Assembly: GCF_000002985.6 (NCBI RefSeq)
Contig: NC_003284.9
Coordinates: forward strand, 8,556,001 to 8,620,000
Reading direction: 5' to 3'
DNA: 64,000 bases
From: Caenorhabditis elegans
Taxonomy: Eukaryota; Nematoda; Chromadorea; Rhabditida; Rhabditidae
Part shown: positions 1 through 12,139 of the stretch, one piece after another
Layout: the number at the start of each line of letters is the position of its first letter
How positions within the stretch are numbered: position 1 is the first letter of the stretch
Program-made: the position numbers and the translations under genes
The notes under the pieces: generated by a model
Database searches by the model: none
Told to the model about the DNA's origin: nothing
The model's input: the letters and a program-made list of their open reading frames with translations, nothing else

Positions 1-1140
1 TCAATAAAAAACAAAATACTTGTAAATGTGAATCAGAAACCTAAATTTAAATTTCATCCCCGCCCATTCCCCCATTCACAATCTACTCTTTTTCATTTTC
101 TTTCAGTTTTACATGAGATACTTCACTTGTATAATTTGGTTGTGAAAAGATTTTAAATGCTCTCTATCTCCCTTTTTCCCTCTTTCATTTCCTTTTTTGT
201 TAAACTTTTTGTACATTCCGGTTAGAATCAAGTGCTTGGAGATATTTGAAGTTTTCCATCAGTTTTCTTACTTTGCTCTTCTCTCTTGCGTATTTCCGAG
301 ATCTCTTTTTCTTTACTGTTTTCCTAGATGTAAATAAATTTTCTTGAAATTAAACAAGAACTCAGTTTGTGTTGTCCAAAATCTTGGATTGTAACTTTTT
401 TTTCCAGCGGTCTTCCTGTTGTTAATCTCAAAAAGCTCAGGTTTTAAAGTAATAACTTCTACAACAAGATCCACAATAATGTACTGGTTGCTCTCAAACA
501 AAGTGGATCAAAAACTTAATGTGAAAAAGACATTTCAAAAAACTATAAAGATACCAAAGTTCTATTACTATTGGCAATATTGTTCAAGATTTGTGTTAGT
601 TTTTTATTTACATATTTTTGAAGAATAAAGCAGAGTAGCTTGACAATATTCTTAGCATGGAATTTTTCATAACTCATGTTCTCTCGATTTTACAAATTTC
701 TGAATGAGATTCAGTTCCACTTTGTGCGGTATTGCGAAATCTGCATATATTCACCCTTTCCACAAATTGCCCCCTGACGACCCCAATCCATACTTGCGCA
801 CACCATCGACCCACTCCTTGTCCGCCCAAGCGTTTCTAACCGTCTGCGCGTCCGTATACCGAGCACTACCTCTCCATTTCCCCCTCCACCATTCGCCAAA
901 CAGGCACAGTAGAGACGGGCTGCGAACGCACGGCAATGGCAACGATACTCCGTTTCTAACGTTGATCTTTGTTTAATAAACCATACTATTTGAATTAAGA
1001 CACAGTATTGACCAGTTCACAGTGCTCTAATTGATTTTTTGTGCTTATTTTCTTTGTCAAAACTTGATTAAGATTTCTCCAAGTTATGTTTCCTACAATT
1101 CTCTTATGTGTATGTATTTTATTATTACTAAATCGCTGCA
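1..1140. other. Non-coding start of window: possible 3' end of an upstream gene, then utx-1 5' flank
   Basis: No exon-like reading frame with splice sites was found. The first ~340 bases are pyrimidine-rich and contain AATAAA hexamers near positions 3 and 334, so this could be the 3' UTR of a plus-strand gene lying to the left; that gene cannot be identified here. From about 700 to 950 the sequence is relatively GC-rich, which fits a promoter or CpG-richer 5' flank of utx-1. Open frames in this part lack splice sites, a signal or recognisable domains. Confidence 0.4.
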
Positions 1141-1151
1141 GTTTTTCCAGA
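1141..1151 (+). promoter_or_regulatory. Probable trans-splice acceptor of utx-1
   Basis: A TTTTTCCAG acceptor ends at 1150, 29 nt upstream of the first ATG, with no in-frame donor upstream. In C. elegans this arrangement usually marks spliced-leader (SL1) addition. RNA data would be needed to exclude a cis-spliced 5' UTR exon. Confidence 0.5.
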
Positions 1152-1179
1152 TTTGTATAATTCCCAAAAAGTCTTGTGC

Positions 1180-4100
1180 ATGAACACCGTATCGCTTCTC
1201 ACACCGCCAATGGACGAATCAGAACCTCTGCCGGAGGAGCGTCATGTAAGGATTACTTGTTTTTAGTGCGCAAAAGTTAAATTTTCTCATTTTTCAGCCT
1301 GGAAACTTTAAAAAATGGCTGGAACTGCCCCTTCTGACAAATTATGAACTGGAAAGGATTCGCACATTAAGCAGGTTGAAAAATTGTCACAAGATTGCAA
1401 TAAAGTAAATATTTTTTTAATTTTCAGTTTATCATTCGACGAGTTTCACGTTCAAAACCCAGCCGATCTCACTTATCAAGTCAGATTGTTCTTTGCAAAA
1501 GCCCGCCAATACCTTGTCAGATATGTGGATGAGATGAAGAGCATTTATAAAACGCACAAGTACAAGACAATCGAACGGCGCATTTTCTACGGATTGGCGA
1601 AACAGTGTCACGTTGTTCTTTTGGCAAATGATTGGACCGGAGCACTGGAGCTTTATCAAGAAGTGTTGAGCCATCATCCTGACCTATTCTCACATGATCC
1701 TTCGATGTACTTCGGGTTAGGTCTTGTCTACTTGCATTTCAAACAGTGGAAACCGTGAGTTTTTGTTTTTTTGTTGTGAATAATCTGAAACAAAATCTTC
1801 TAGTGCAATCGAGGCATTCACAAGACTGCTATATAGTTTTCCAACCGGTATGATCGCATTGCAAGCAAAAGTTCGTCTTGGAGTGTGTTACATGGAACTT
1901 GAAGATTACAACAGATGCATAAATGTAAGTATTAAGAAAACGATCTGAAAAAGTTATAAGTTGAGACATAAAAAAAACAAGTTTTAATTGCATTCAATGC
2001 GTTATTAAAATTTGTAGTGTTTCTACAATCTTTCTTAATTAAACTTTTGGTAAGTCTTACCATCAGCTTTCTCGAGCAAACTGGCAGTTTTCCCACAACT
2101 AGTTGTGGAAAATTAGCTAGATACTCTACAAAGCTAGATCAAAAGACCGAGAATACGCATGCTTTTGCAATAAAAAGCTATACTCCAGAAACTTTACAAT
2201 GCGTAAAATTTCGTAAAATCTTTTCAGTTATTTAATAAACTTATTATATTTTACAGCTGTTCAAACTTGCCGTCAACGACAGTGATGAGTCAGTATTTAT
2301 GCCGAAATTCACAATTAAGTACAACATTGCTCTGAGCCACGAGAATAATGATGAGCTTGAAATTGCAGAATCAGAATATGAAAACCTAATAACTGAAGTG
2401 AGTAGTATCACCAAACAATGTTAAAAACAAAAAAAAATCGAATAATTTCAGTTAACACAACACATCAGTTTCTTACAAAGCAAGTCGAATGTGGATCAAC
2501 AACAAGTTGACTTATTGATAAGTGTGAAAGCAGCATGTTTGCGACAAATTGGCTGGATTTCATATCGCCGCTCTTATAAAGACGATGCAAATCGTCTGGA
2601 TCATTTGAAGAAGGCCCAAGAGAATCTCATTAGTGCACATGATACAGATCCACGAGATGGACAAAGCTACTACTATCTGGGACGAGTCTACGGGGAACAC
2701 GAGCCTAGTGTTAGTGGACAAGTGGTTTGTGTTCATTTTGTTCCTTAACAATCTTAAAAAATAACTTGTTTTATTTCTATTAACCTCTAATTTTCAAAAA
2801 AAAACGTTAGGAAAATAATTTAATTCTTCCTGAATTTAAGGCACACGATGCGTTTGTCAACTACCGGTTTTCGATTGACAAAAAAGAGCAGAATGCGGAC
2901 ACGTGGTGCTCAATTGGAGCTCTGTATCAGCGACAAAATCAACCCATTGATGCTCTTCAGGTATGTTCAGGAATCAAAATTAGAGTTTTTGGAAACAATG
3001 TGCACAGTGTGCAAGATCAGAGCAATTCTCAAAACAATGGCGTATGCCCACCCCAATCTTTCCAATAAATGCCTCCAATTTTTAATATATTGAACACGTT
3101 TTAGGCATTCATATGTGCAATTGAGCTGAATTCAACACATTCTGCGGCATGGACAGATCTCGGAGAGCTTTATGAGAAAAATGCCCAGTACCAAGATGCG
3201 CTGGAGTGTTTCAAAAATGCAATGCTGAACAATCCAGGTATGTTGATGGTTTCCTGAAAGAAAAAGTAGAAGAATATAAATAAATTATAACTTTTCTGGA
3301 AAAACCAAATTGAAATTTCTATCAAAAAATGTTGTGAATGAATCAGTTTCAATATGATTTTCTTCATTTCTTATCAGCCAATGATACTTGCCTGTCTATA
3401 GTAGAATGGGTGTCGCTAAATTTGCTATCGCCAAACATTGAATGTAAACTTAAACGAAAATATAAGAGAAATGAAAGGATATAACAGAAGCACAACTAAT
3501 CTGCTTAATCTCTAGTCACCAGATAAAATTTCCACGTGATTGGAAAATATATTTAAAGGAAGTATGACAACATTTATGACAACGACTGAAAAATGTTTAA
3601 GAAAAAAACCAAGTTGTTTCAATTGTAATGGTCTTTTCTAAGAAAGCTCTGATAACAAACAACATTCATTTTGAAATTAGCAATACACACTGTAAGTGTT
3701 TCCAAGTTGAAAATGTTTAATAAAATAGAAGACGTGACAAATGAAACGCAGTATCCATTAAAAAGAGAAACAATATATTTCATTGCAGTTTTGAGTTTTT
3801 CAAGTTTTAGGAAGGTGAGCTTGTAAATGTAGGTTAAATGTAAAGCTAGAGGCTGTTTTGAGTGAGTAGTAGTAATTAACGATTTCAGATTTTTTAAAGA
3901 ACAAACTAATGTTATCATGACATTTCAGTTGCTCCGGAACCAATCAAAGCTCGTGTACAATTTCTTGAAAAAGAACTCTCGATGCCTGTGCCCGCACGTC
4001 CCTCAAATCACGCCTCGTCATCAACATTTGAAACCGTGATACCTTCATTGAAAGAAGCTTATGAGCAGCCAATACCTCTAGAGCTTCGTAATCGTCAAGA

Positions 4101-6873
4101 CGCTGCCTATGCTGTAAGTGATTGTTGTCATGTGCGTTTTTTTGAAACCACAATTTTTAGGACAGAGAAGCTCAGTATGACAACGCGTTTTGGGATCTTT
4201 GGGAAGATTTCAGAACAATGGAGCATGAAAAGCCGGAAGATATGGAATGGGATGTAACGTATCCAAGGCCAATGGAAGATCTCGAAATCCAGGTTATGCA
4301 GTTGCTTCGTGCCAACGAACCAGCTTTAGTAAAAGCTGAGAGAGAAGTTCTTGAGTGTTTGGAAACCAGCGAGGCAGTGTTTAAGGTAATAAGAGCTCAA
4401 ATAGCTGACAAACACAGGCCAGTGAAAAATGCGAGCAAAAAAGGCCAAACACGGCTTAGAAGTCATACTCTTTTCATTAGTGTATGATAGCTATACATTT
4501 ATGCCAGTACATCAAGGGAAGTGATGATGCAGTTGCTGCCAGGGCGGCCGCCAGTGTTGCTTCTAACATTAAAAAAGGAAAAAAACGAGAGAATTTCATA
4601 GCGTATCTGTTGCACAAATCTCTTGAGTAGACGCAATGAGCCTAATTATAAAGCTTTTCTATGTTCTATTGTCGCATGTAAAATATATTCTGAATAACTG
4701 AAGCGTGATCAGAACTGAAAGTTAAAGTTGTGACTCACTTTTTCTGTAATCTGAAACATTTGAAAACCATAGGGATTATTAAATGGTTTATTGAAAAACA
4801 TTAAATTTTTCAGGCAAAAGTTATTGAATACGTAATTCCGGAAGCCGTTCGTGAAATGCCACGTGTCACCGAGGAAATGATCCAAAACCTTCGCGACCAT
4901 GGGCATCTACTTGAATCGCCGAGATGCTACAGCTTCCCATTCTTACCGAAAATTTCGTTTAATGACCTTCCGGATAGTTTCAGTTTGCTCTCGGAGCTCT
5001 ATGTTTCAATGGATATCAGCGCTCAGGAAATTATGCAAATGGTTCATAGAAGAACTCAGCCAAACTCCACATACCTACCAGTGTTTGAAGAATTTGCGAA
5101 GTTACCCGAGCCACCACGAGGTCCCGTAAAGCCAATTGTAACAGATGAAGATGTACGCACGGCGCTAGAAAGGAGTGAAAAGCATCCATTAATTCTTAAA
5201 ACCCCAATTCTTACGGTGGACAATAGGAAGGAAGCTCAAAGTCTGGAATTACAACGGTTTTTGGATGGGTCTACTATTTCTTGTATTCGTGGACTTACTG
5301 GTTGCCTTCGCCTCGATTTGTCGCTATTCTCCACGAAAGCAGTGGCAGAAATTGACGGAAACCAAGAAATTGAAATCCGAACTCAGTATCAACTACCACC
5401 AGAAACGAACTGTGATCATGCAAGTCAACAGACATGGCAATGTGTCAGTGATCCCTCGTACACAACAGTCAACAAGTATGCCGAGTATCAATCGGAATCG
5501 TTCAAGCACACGCTAAAGGGTGAAGCTGAGAAAATCAAGAAAAATGTGGGAGGAACACGTGGACCTTCTCCTAAAAGAATGAAATTGTATAAGCGAGCCA
5601 GCTCTCCACCGAAACATCTGAAGTCTATTAAATATGGAACTAATATTGATTTATCTGATGACACTAAATGGGGAAAACAGATCAACGTAAGTTTTTTTAT
5701 TGCTCCATATTTTAAAACCAAACACAACTGCCGTTTTTCAGGAACTTTCTAAACTTCCTGCTTTTTGTCGCCTCATCGCCGGCTCAAACATGCTCTCCCA
5801 CTTGGGGCACCAAGTTCACGGCATGAATACTGTTAAGCTTTTCATGAAAGTTCCTGGCTGCAGAACACCAGCTCATCAGGATAGCAATCACATGGCTTCC
5901 ATCAACATAAACATTGGTCCCGGTGACTGTGAATGGTTTGCCGTTCCATACGAGTATTGGGGAAAGATGCATAAGTTGTGCGAGAAGAATGGCGTTGATC
6001 TTTTGACTGGAACATTTTGGCCTATTATCGATGACTTATTAGATGCAGGAATTCCAGTGCACCGTTTCACACAGAAGGCTGGAGACATGGTATATGTGAG
6101 TGGCGGAGCCATTCATTGGGTACAAGCTTCGGGATGGTGCAACAACATTTCTTGGAATGTGGCGCCACTCAACTTTCAACAGTTGAGCATCTCTTTGCTC
6201 AGCTACGAATACAACAAGCTGCGCCGATTTAAGAGTGAAGTTCCAATGCAATTAATGTGCTGGCAAGTAGCAAAGAATGTCAAGTTTACCAACCAGCTCA
6301 TCTACAATACTTGCAAAGGTGTATTGATTAGGTGAGTAGCCTAAGAAGAACAATCAAGTTTGTAATAACTTTATTTCAGATCACTTGCATTCCTGAGAAT
6401 GGTTGCCGATTATATCGTGTCTCAGAAGAAAACCATAAAAGCTCATACTCGAACAAGTGGAGAACAATCCCATTTCTGTATGACGTGCGAGTGTGAAGTG
6501 TTTTGTATTTTGTTCGTGAAGGATATTGGCGGAAAGTTTACAGTCTTCTGTGTATACTGTGCTAAATCGTAAGTTTTCAAAATTTTTGAACGTTTTGGGC
6601 TTAGAAATGGTTATTTTTTATGCCTAAAAATACAAAAACATTCAACACGTGATTCTGTATATTTTTGAAAAGTTACTTTTAAAAAATACACAAGTACTTG
6701 CGGAACCTCACTCAGAATTATAGTGGTTCGAAAAGAAAATGTGATTTTTCAGGCAAGGAATCGAAGGCTTCATAGCTCTTCAGCAGTTCTCGTTCACCGA
6801 CTTGTACTCAATCTACGACAACATGAAATATATACCCGCAGCTAACAACAATAAGATGAGTTTCACTGCCTAG
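1180..6873 (+). CDS. utx-1: UTX-1: TPR and JmjC histone H3 lysine-27 demethylase
   Basis: The model has 14 exons: 1180-1245, 1298-1374, 1428-1754, 1804-1924, 2257-2397, 2452-2721, 2841-2960, 3105-3237, 3929-4113, 4161-4385, 4814-5686, 5742-6331, 6380-6568 and 6753-6873. They join in phase into about 1145 residues. Residues ~100-418 form a run of TPR helices, with motifs such as [19 protein letters not shown] and [21 protein letters not shown] low-complexity linker follows. The JmjC core is encoded mainly by the 590-nt exon: iron ligands H891 and D893 in TPAHQD, distal H971 in GGAIHWVQ, then WNVAP. A C-terminal zinc module has CxxC pairs at 1076/1079 and 1100/1103. The family (UTX/KDM6) removes di- and trimethyl marks from H3K27 using Fe(II) and 2-oxoglutarate and works in MLL-type complexes in the nucleus. 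Worm utx-1 is known for roles in development and lifespan. The name rests on domain order and on linkage to jmjd-3.1 and nlp-7. Confidence 0.95.
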
Positions 6874-7240
6874 AAAGTTCTAGTTAGGACGTTTTAATCA
6901 TTGCATATTTTATTTCACAAACCTGTTCCACTTGATGTGCCTCTCTCCCTCACCCCAAACATTTCCCCGTTTCAATTTTTGGCGAAAGCTCAAAAGGTCT
7001 CGTTCACTTATCTCAATCTTCTCAATTAGTTCATTTGTGTCCCTCTTTCGATACACTTCCAAAACTGTGAAAACCCAAATTTTAAACTATTTCCTCAATT
7101 TATCTGATCTCCTGTTTATTGTTGAACTTTTTTTTCAAACTGACTGCCATGTTTTACAAAACGTGGGATTGTTAGCTCATGGATTGTTTTTTTATTTCGA
7201 GCTTTAATTTTTTCTAAATAAACTGTTGTTTTGATAAACG
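6874..7240 (+). terminator. utx-1 3' UTR with poly(A) signal at 7217-7222
   Basis: After the TAG stop at 6871-6873 comes a pyrimidine-rich, non-coding ~340-nt stretch ending in AATAAA at 7217-7222, followed by a T/G-rich segment. This is the best candidate cleavage and polyadenylation site for utx-1. Confidence 0.6.
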
Positions 7241-8870
7241 GAAGTTTTATTAGTATAGAGAAGGCAGTATCCGCATTTTTGTCAATCTTTTATATTGCGG
7301 TGACAGGAGCAGCGCAGTTTGACATGATCTGAAAAAAATCATACTGAAATAGTTTCACTTGTATTTTTAAAGTTTATATGGGTTTAAGTGTAAAACTAAT
7401 TATCAATTATTCTTCAGAAGCGCAAACTTACTTTTCGAATTCCTGATAGCTCAGCAAAAACACATGAGTTTGGGTATGAAAACGTCATCAGATGCCGTTG
7501 AAAATTTGAACATACTGACTGATTAATAATTTTTTGCCGTTTTTTAATCGTCTAATTTTAATTTACCCCAAAATATAAGAAATGTTTTATTAAAGTTTAA
7601 AAACAAAAGTACGGAGCCCCTCATACATGCATATTCACCGTCTTCACGTTCTACAATTTTTTTCACAAGAGTTTTGTTGCTAAAACTGAAGTTTGAGCTA
7701 TTTGTTCTGTTGTACTGAAGTTCAAATAAAAATTGCATGATAAGGGCATAAATGCTGATGACTCATTATAGCATATTTTGAATTCAAGTTTCCTTACATC
7801 AGTTGAACAAAAATTTGTGACTCAGCAATTGACGTCTATATTAGGAAAAGGTAACTTTTGATTTTCTCTTTAGGTCACTCACAAACTTGCAATCAGTGAC
7901 GGAAATATTAACTCTTATCGGTTTTTTCTGTTTCCGAATTTTTTTCATGTGGGAAATGTACTTGTTTGAATGATGTGATTCGTTACCGCACAGAACAAGT
8001 TTTACCTGACGGGCATAATGAAAAACACGTCACGGTGAAGAAGAAGAAGATCAAAACATTGTACATCAAGAATTACGTGATATTATATCACTCATCTCTG
8101 GTTGCCAACCACAAGAAAATAATTAAAATTGAGAAAGATAAGCCATGAAACATGTTATTAGACTGAAAATCAAGAAAAAAATGCAGATAGGGGGTACAGA
8201 TGACTAAACAGGATAAGATTAGCTAGGCACGACGCGTCATCACGATATTGATCCTTGACGAAAGCCAATGAAAGCAATGAGGGCAGGGAGAAGTAGGGCA
8301 TTGTCGGCTGTCCTTCACCTTCAGTTCCACTTCTATTTCTCTTGCCCTCTTTTCCCGGTTATGTCATGTTTTCACTGTCTGTTTTTTTGCGATTCATAGT
8401 AACTGTTGTACAACTTTTACCATCACTGACCACCCATTTCGATGCCTCGATCAAATGTACGCGTAGTAAAAACTGGGTAAAAAAGGAAAGTGCGCGTAGA
8501 AATGTTTGTAGAGCAAGCACTATTATATTTCACTTTACTATACCGTTTTCCTTTCTATCTTTTCTCTTTTTTTATCTTCACTGTTGTTCTATGCTCTCTA
8601 TAATGTTTGCCTGCTTCTTTTCGGTCTCTTGCGATTCTATTTATTTTCTTTCTACGTACAGGTCCTTCTCTTGGTCTTACAACCGAGAAGGGAAGAAAGT
8701 GTTACACACTTACTATTCATTTGCAATACATTTTGATTGATTCGCACTTTATTCTTCATTTTACAACTTTTCTGAAATGAATTTTTTTTTCCATTATGTA
8801 TTAAATTGTTAAGTTTTAAACTTCGTCTAGTTTCAAACAATATAAAATGCCTAATCAAACTAAAAGCAAT
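7241..8870. other. Intergenic, no gene seen
   Basis: AT-rich sequence on both strands with only short open frames lacking convincing splice junctions. Around 8230-8350 there is a slightly GC-richer patch that could be regulatory, but nothing specific can be named. Confidence 0.5.
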
Positions 8871-9294
8871 TACCGTACTTCCTCTATTAGTAAGGCATGC
8901 AAAACTAATTTTCGGACACTTAATTTGGTGCAAAACTAATAGAGGGTGCGAAACTAATTTTCGAACAGGTTTTTTCTCATGTTTTCCATTAAGTTATGGC
9001 ATAATATCATCAATTTCAATGACAACTTATGAACCAAAATGGACGAATTTTACGACTGATACGCAAAAATTGTCCGAGTTGTACTCATATTTTGCCTATT
9101 TTGACTTGTTATACCAAATCTGTAAAAGTTTTCCTAATTTTTTGAACGATTTTATAATGCAAATTTTGAATTCCTAAAAATAGGGAACAAATGGGGGGGG
9201 AGCAAAACTATTAGAGGTGCAAAACTAATGTTCGATTAGTGATTTTAGATGCAAAACTAATGGAGGTGCAAAACTAATAGAGGAAATACGGTAC
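8871..9294. mobile_element. Fold-back (MITE-like) element with CCGTAYTTCCTCTATTAGT ends
   Basis: The left end reads TACCGTACTTCCTCTATTAG and the right end is its reverse complement with one mismatch (ending AGAGGAAATACGGTA). Both are flanked by TA, consistent with a TA target site. The interior carries several copies of TGCAAAACTAAT in both orientations. No transposase is encoded, so this is a non-autonomous element. Related copies lie at 25158-25402 and, as a fragment, near 11800-11835. Confidence 0.7.
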
Positions 9295-12020
9295 ATTATT
9301 TTTAGCGTGACTTGTGCCATTTTGAGTTTGAATGATTAGACATTGCTAACAGTAAAATTAGTTCGAAGGCATTATTTGGTTTAATATCATTTTGTTTAAT
9401 TTTCATTTTAGACAGAATCTGAAGATCAACTTTTTTTTTACCTGTTGTACTAGAAATTGCTATGTCCTGACTCTTCAAGCCTTGAAAAAAAGGAAAATTG
9501 CTTCATATATCGGTTTGTAATGGTATTTTTCTAAGCTTGAGTATGCAACAGTATTCCATGCATTTTAATTTTTTTATAATTAATTTTTAAAATGTGGGGT
9601 TGTTATAGATAGGCGGTAAAAAAGTTTTTATTCTCTATATAATATATTGGTTGCATTTTTAAACTATTACTAGTTTTTCTAGTATAGAAATTAAATCACG
9701 TTTGTGATACTTTACTTTCATTCTGCCGTCATATTTATTTGGAGACTGTCATCCAATTAACAATTTTCTGAAGTGGATGATTTCATTTTTTGAGCAATCT
9801 AAATTCATCTGGCACTAAGCAGCTTTACCGTTTTGGAGCATTTATCAATTGGGCGAGCTCAATCTGGCATGACAGACAGCTGCAATTTTTTCAATTTCTT
9901 TTACCCAACCCTCTTCTATTATCAGGCGTGTATAAAAGAATGCGATGTCAGAAGTGCAAGTCTTACTCGTTACTTGTTGGCTACTGGTCCTCGCATCTTT
10001 TGCTCTGAACTCACATTCATACAAAAAAAAAGAACAAAAAGGATGAGGTGCTGGTCAGTGCCAACAACGTGTCAAATGTGAACGCGTGCGGTTTTTATTC
10101 CCTCTTTCTCCGTCTTCGTCCTCCTCGTTGTCTCGTCTTCTTCGTCTTTTCCGCAGTCAGCTAGCCTTCAGAATGAAAGGAATGGTTAATAGTGGCGCCG
10201 TGTTGGTCCGTGCCCAATGTATACACGATGCTACGTCTCTTCACCAACGAGTATCTCTGCATGTGGTCACTCCAGCTGACCACTCACAAATGTTTCTCAT
10301 GTCTGCGCATCTTTCATCCGGACTCTGCCTATCCATGCCCGATAGGATTTTCACTCTCATAGTCTTTTCATTTGCTTCTTATTTCGTTTCTCCTCGTAGT
10401 CTTTCATGATGGCTCAGATTTTGAGCTCAATTTCATTCGACCAAATCTCAGGTCGTCATAGTATGAGTCACAACCACTAAAGATTATTAGAAAATAAAGT
10501 GCTCAAATGTATTTCTTTATAAATTGAAAAGTATAATCTGAATGTTCATAATCCCATATTAGTTATTTTGTCGCTCGGATAAGCCGTGCCACACACTCTT
10601 CCCATTTTCCCCATAATTCATGATCAAGTCTCCCGCACTCCGGCTCAAAGTAAGTTTTTTTTGCATTTCTCAGGCAACATCTACTTCAACTTCAGTAATC
10701 AATTCCCCCGTACTCTCATGCTTTCTTATCACTACTTTTCTAACCACACAAGCATGAGCTAGTTTCTTTTACATACCTGACTCATAACCACATGTTATCG
10801 GAAGTATTCCAGGTGTTCATTAGTCCTGTTTTCTTACTACCTACGCAAATTCTGACTAGACCACCTCACGCGTACAGCTGCAATTTTTTTGGCGAATGAG
10901 TTTGTACTTTTCATATTATTTAGTTTTTCTTCCTAAATTTACATGCATTATTTAGTAATGTATTGCATGTTTTTAAAACTGCAAATTAGAATTTTGTTTA
11001 CCTGAGCTATTCTAAATCGAGAGCATTATTCTTTCCGCCAGACACAGGAAATACGAATCTAGCTGCTGTACCAACCCATTTGTGAAAAATATCAACTTTA
11101 TCCAATCAACACGATTTCCTGCTTTCCAGCCACTATATCATACTGGCGGCTTAGATTTGGCAAGTAAATCAAAATGATAAGTTGCCCCCGAATCTGTCAA
11201 TGTACTTTCAACTAAAACGTGCAAGTATATAAGAACGAAAAAAAAACGTGTAGGGCAAACTGACATCTTTCCCTATTAAATTCGTTTTTTTTTTCCGACA
11301 CGCCTTCTATCATCAACATTTCTTGACAATCATGAAGTCGTATAACCGGATTTAACGCGCTACTTTTGCCCTTATCAGTTAAAGAAGACCACAATTTGAG
11401 AGTTTTATCGCAATTTCGAGATTGACAGGTGTCAAATATAGTGCTAATTCAATTGACTACGCTTCATTTAGCAGTCACAAGAAAAAAATTGAACATTACA
11501 CGAGTTGTAAAGCATTGTAACGGATATGAGACACTAAAAAACGTTTTATTAAATACTTTTGAATATAATGTTTTTATTTACATTAGTCAAGATGTTTTAA
11601 AACATATGTCCCAAGTATAACTATAACTCATTAACTTAAGAAAAACCGCTAAATCTGAAGTATCAGAGAAACTAAACAGTACTTTAATTTCAAATAATCA
11701 TTTCTGTGAACCTTCATAAAGTTTTTAAATGTGTGACTTCTAATAAAATTACTGCCTTTATGTTTCTATTAGTCTTGCACTACTTCAAACCGATCGAAAG
11801 TTAGTCATGCAAAACTAAAAAATGAATTACGGTACCTTATCACAGTTGTTGTCATAAGTAGCCAACACGTATTTTAATGAAAAGTCAATTTAATGGACTA
11901 TCCTTTTTGAGTTCAACCCGTATGATGTCCAAAAACTTTGCTTCATTGCACGAAAAATTATCTCAATCTAAATTTTGCCCACTCTTCTAATTCTCTACTA
12001 CTTCTCATTGCGCTACAACT
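9295..12020. other. Intergenic, with a repeat fragment near 11800
   Basis: No gene model could be supported. A fragment at about 11800-11835 (ATGCAAAACTAA... ending TACGGTA) is a truncated relative of the 8871-9294 element. The 9900-10450 section is pyrimidine-rich and relatively GC-rich with open frames, but lacks coding-like splice structure. Confidence 0.5.
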
Positions 12021-12030
12021 TTTTTGTGTG

Positions 12031-12139
12031 GTATAAAAAGAGATAAAAAAAGTCTAAAAGTTTCCATTTCTTATCACTTTTCAGTCAGCTTTTCCACGGT
12101 CTGACGCCCGTTCGGCTAGGACACTACTTTTGAGTTCAG
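12031..12139 (+). promoter_or_regulatory. Candidate TATA promoter and leader exon upstream of jmjd-3.1
   Basis: A TATA-like GTATAAAAAG sits at 12031-12040. About 45 nt later, TTTTCAG (acceptor ending 12083) and a donor GTTTTC at 12140 bracket a 56-nt stretch, 12084-12139, with no open frame of note. This could be a 5' UTR exon of jmjd-3.1 or of a non-coding transcript. It is inferred only from signals. Confidence 0.25.

Noticed and set aside
704-976. 90-codon open frame upstream of utx-1
   Set aside because: GC-richer promoter-like sequence with overlapping open frames on both strands, no splice sites, no signal or domain, and poor start context.
8342-8740. 132-codon plus-strand open frame
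   Set aside because: Composition is dominated by T-rich tracts giving Phe/Leu/Ser; no exon partners and no recognisable motif.
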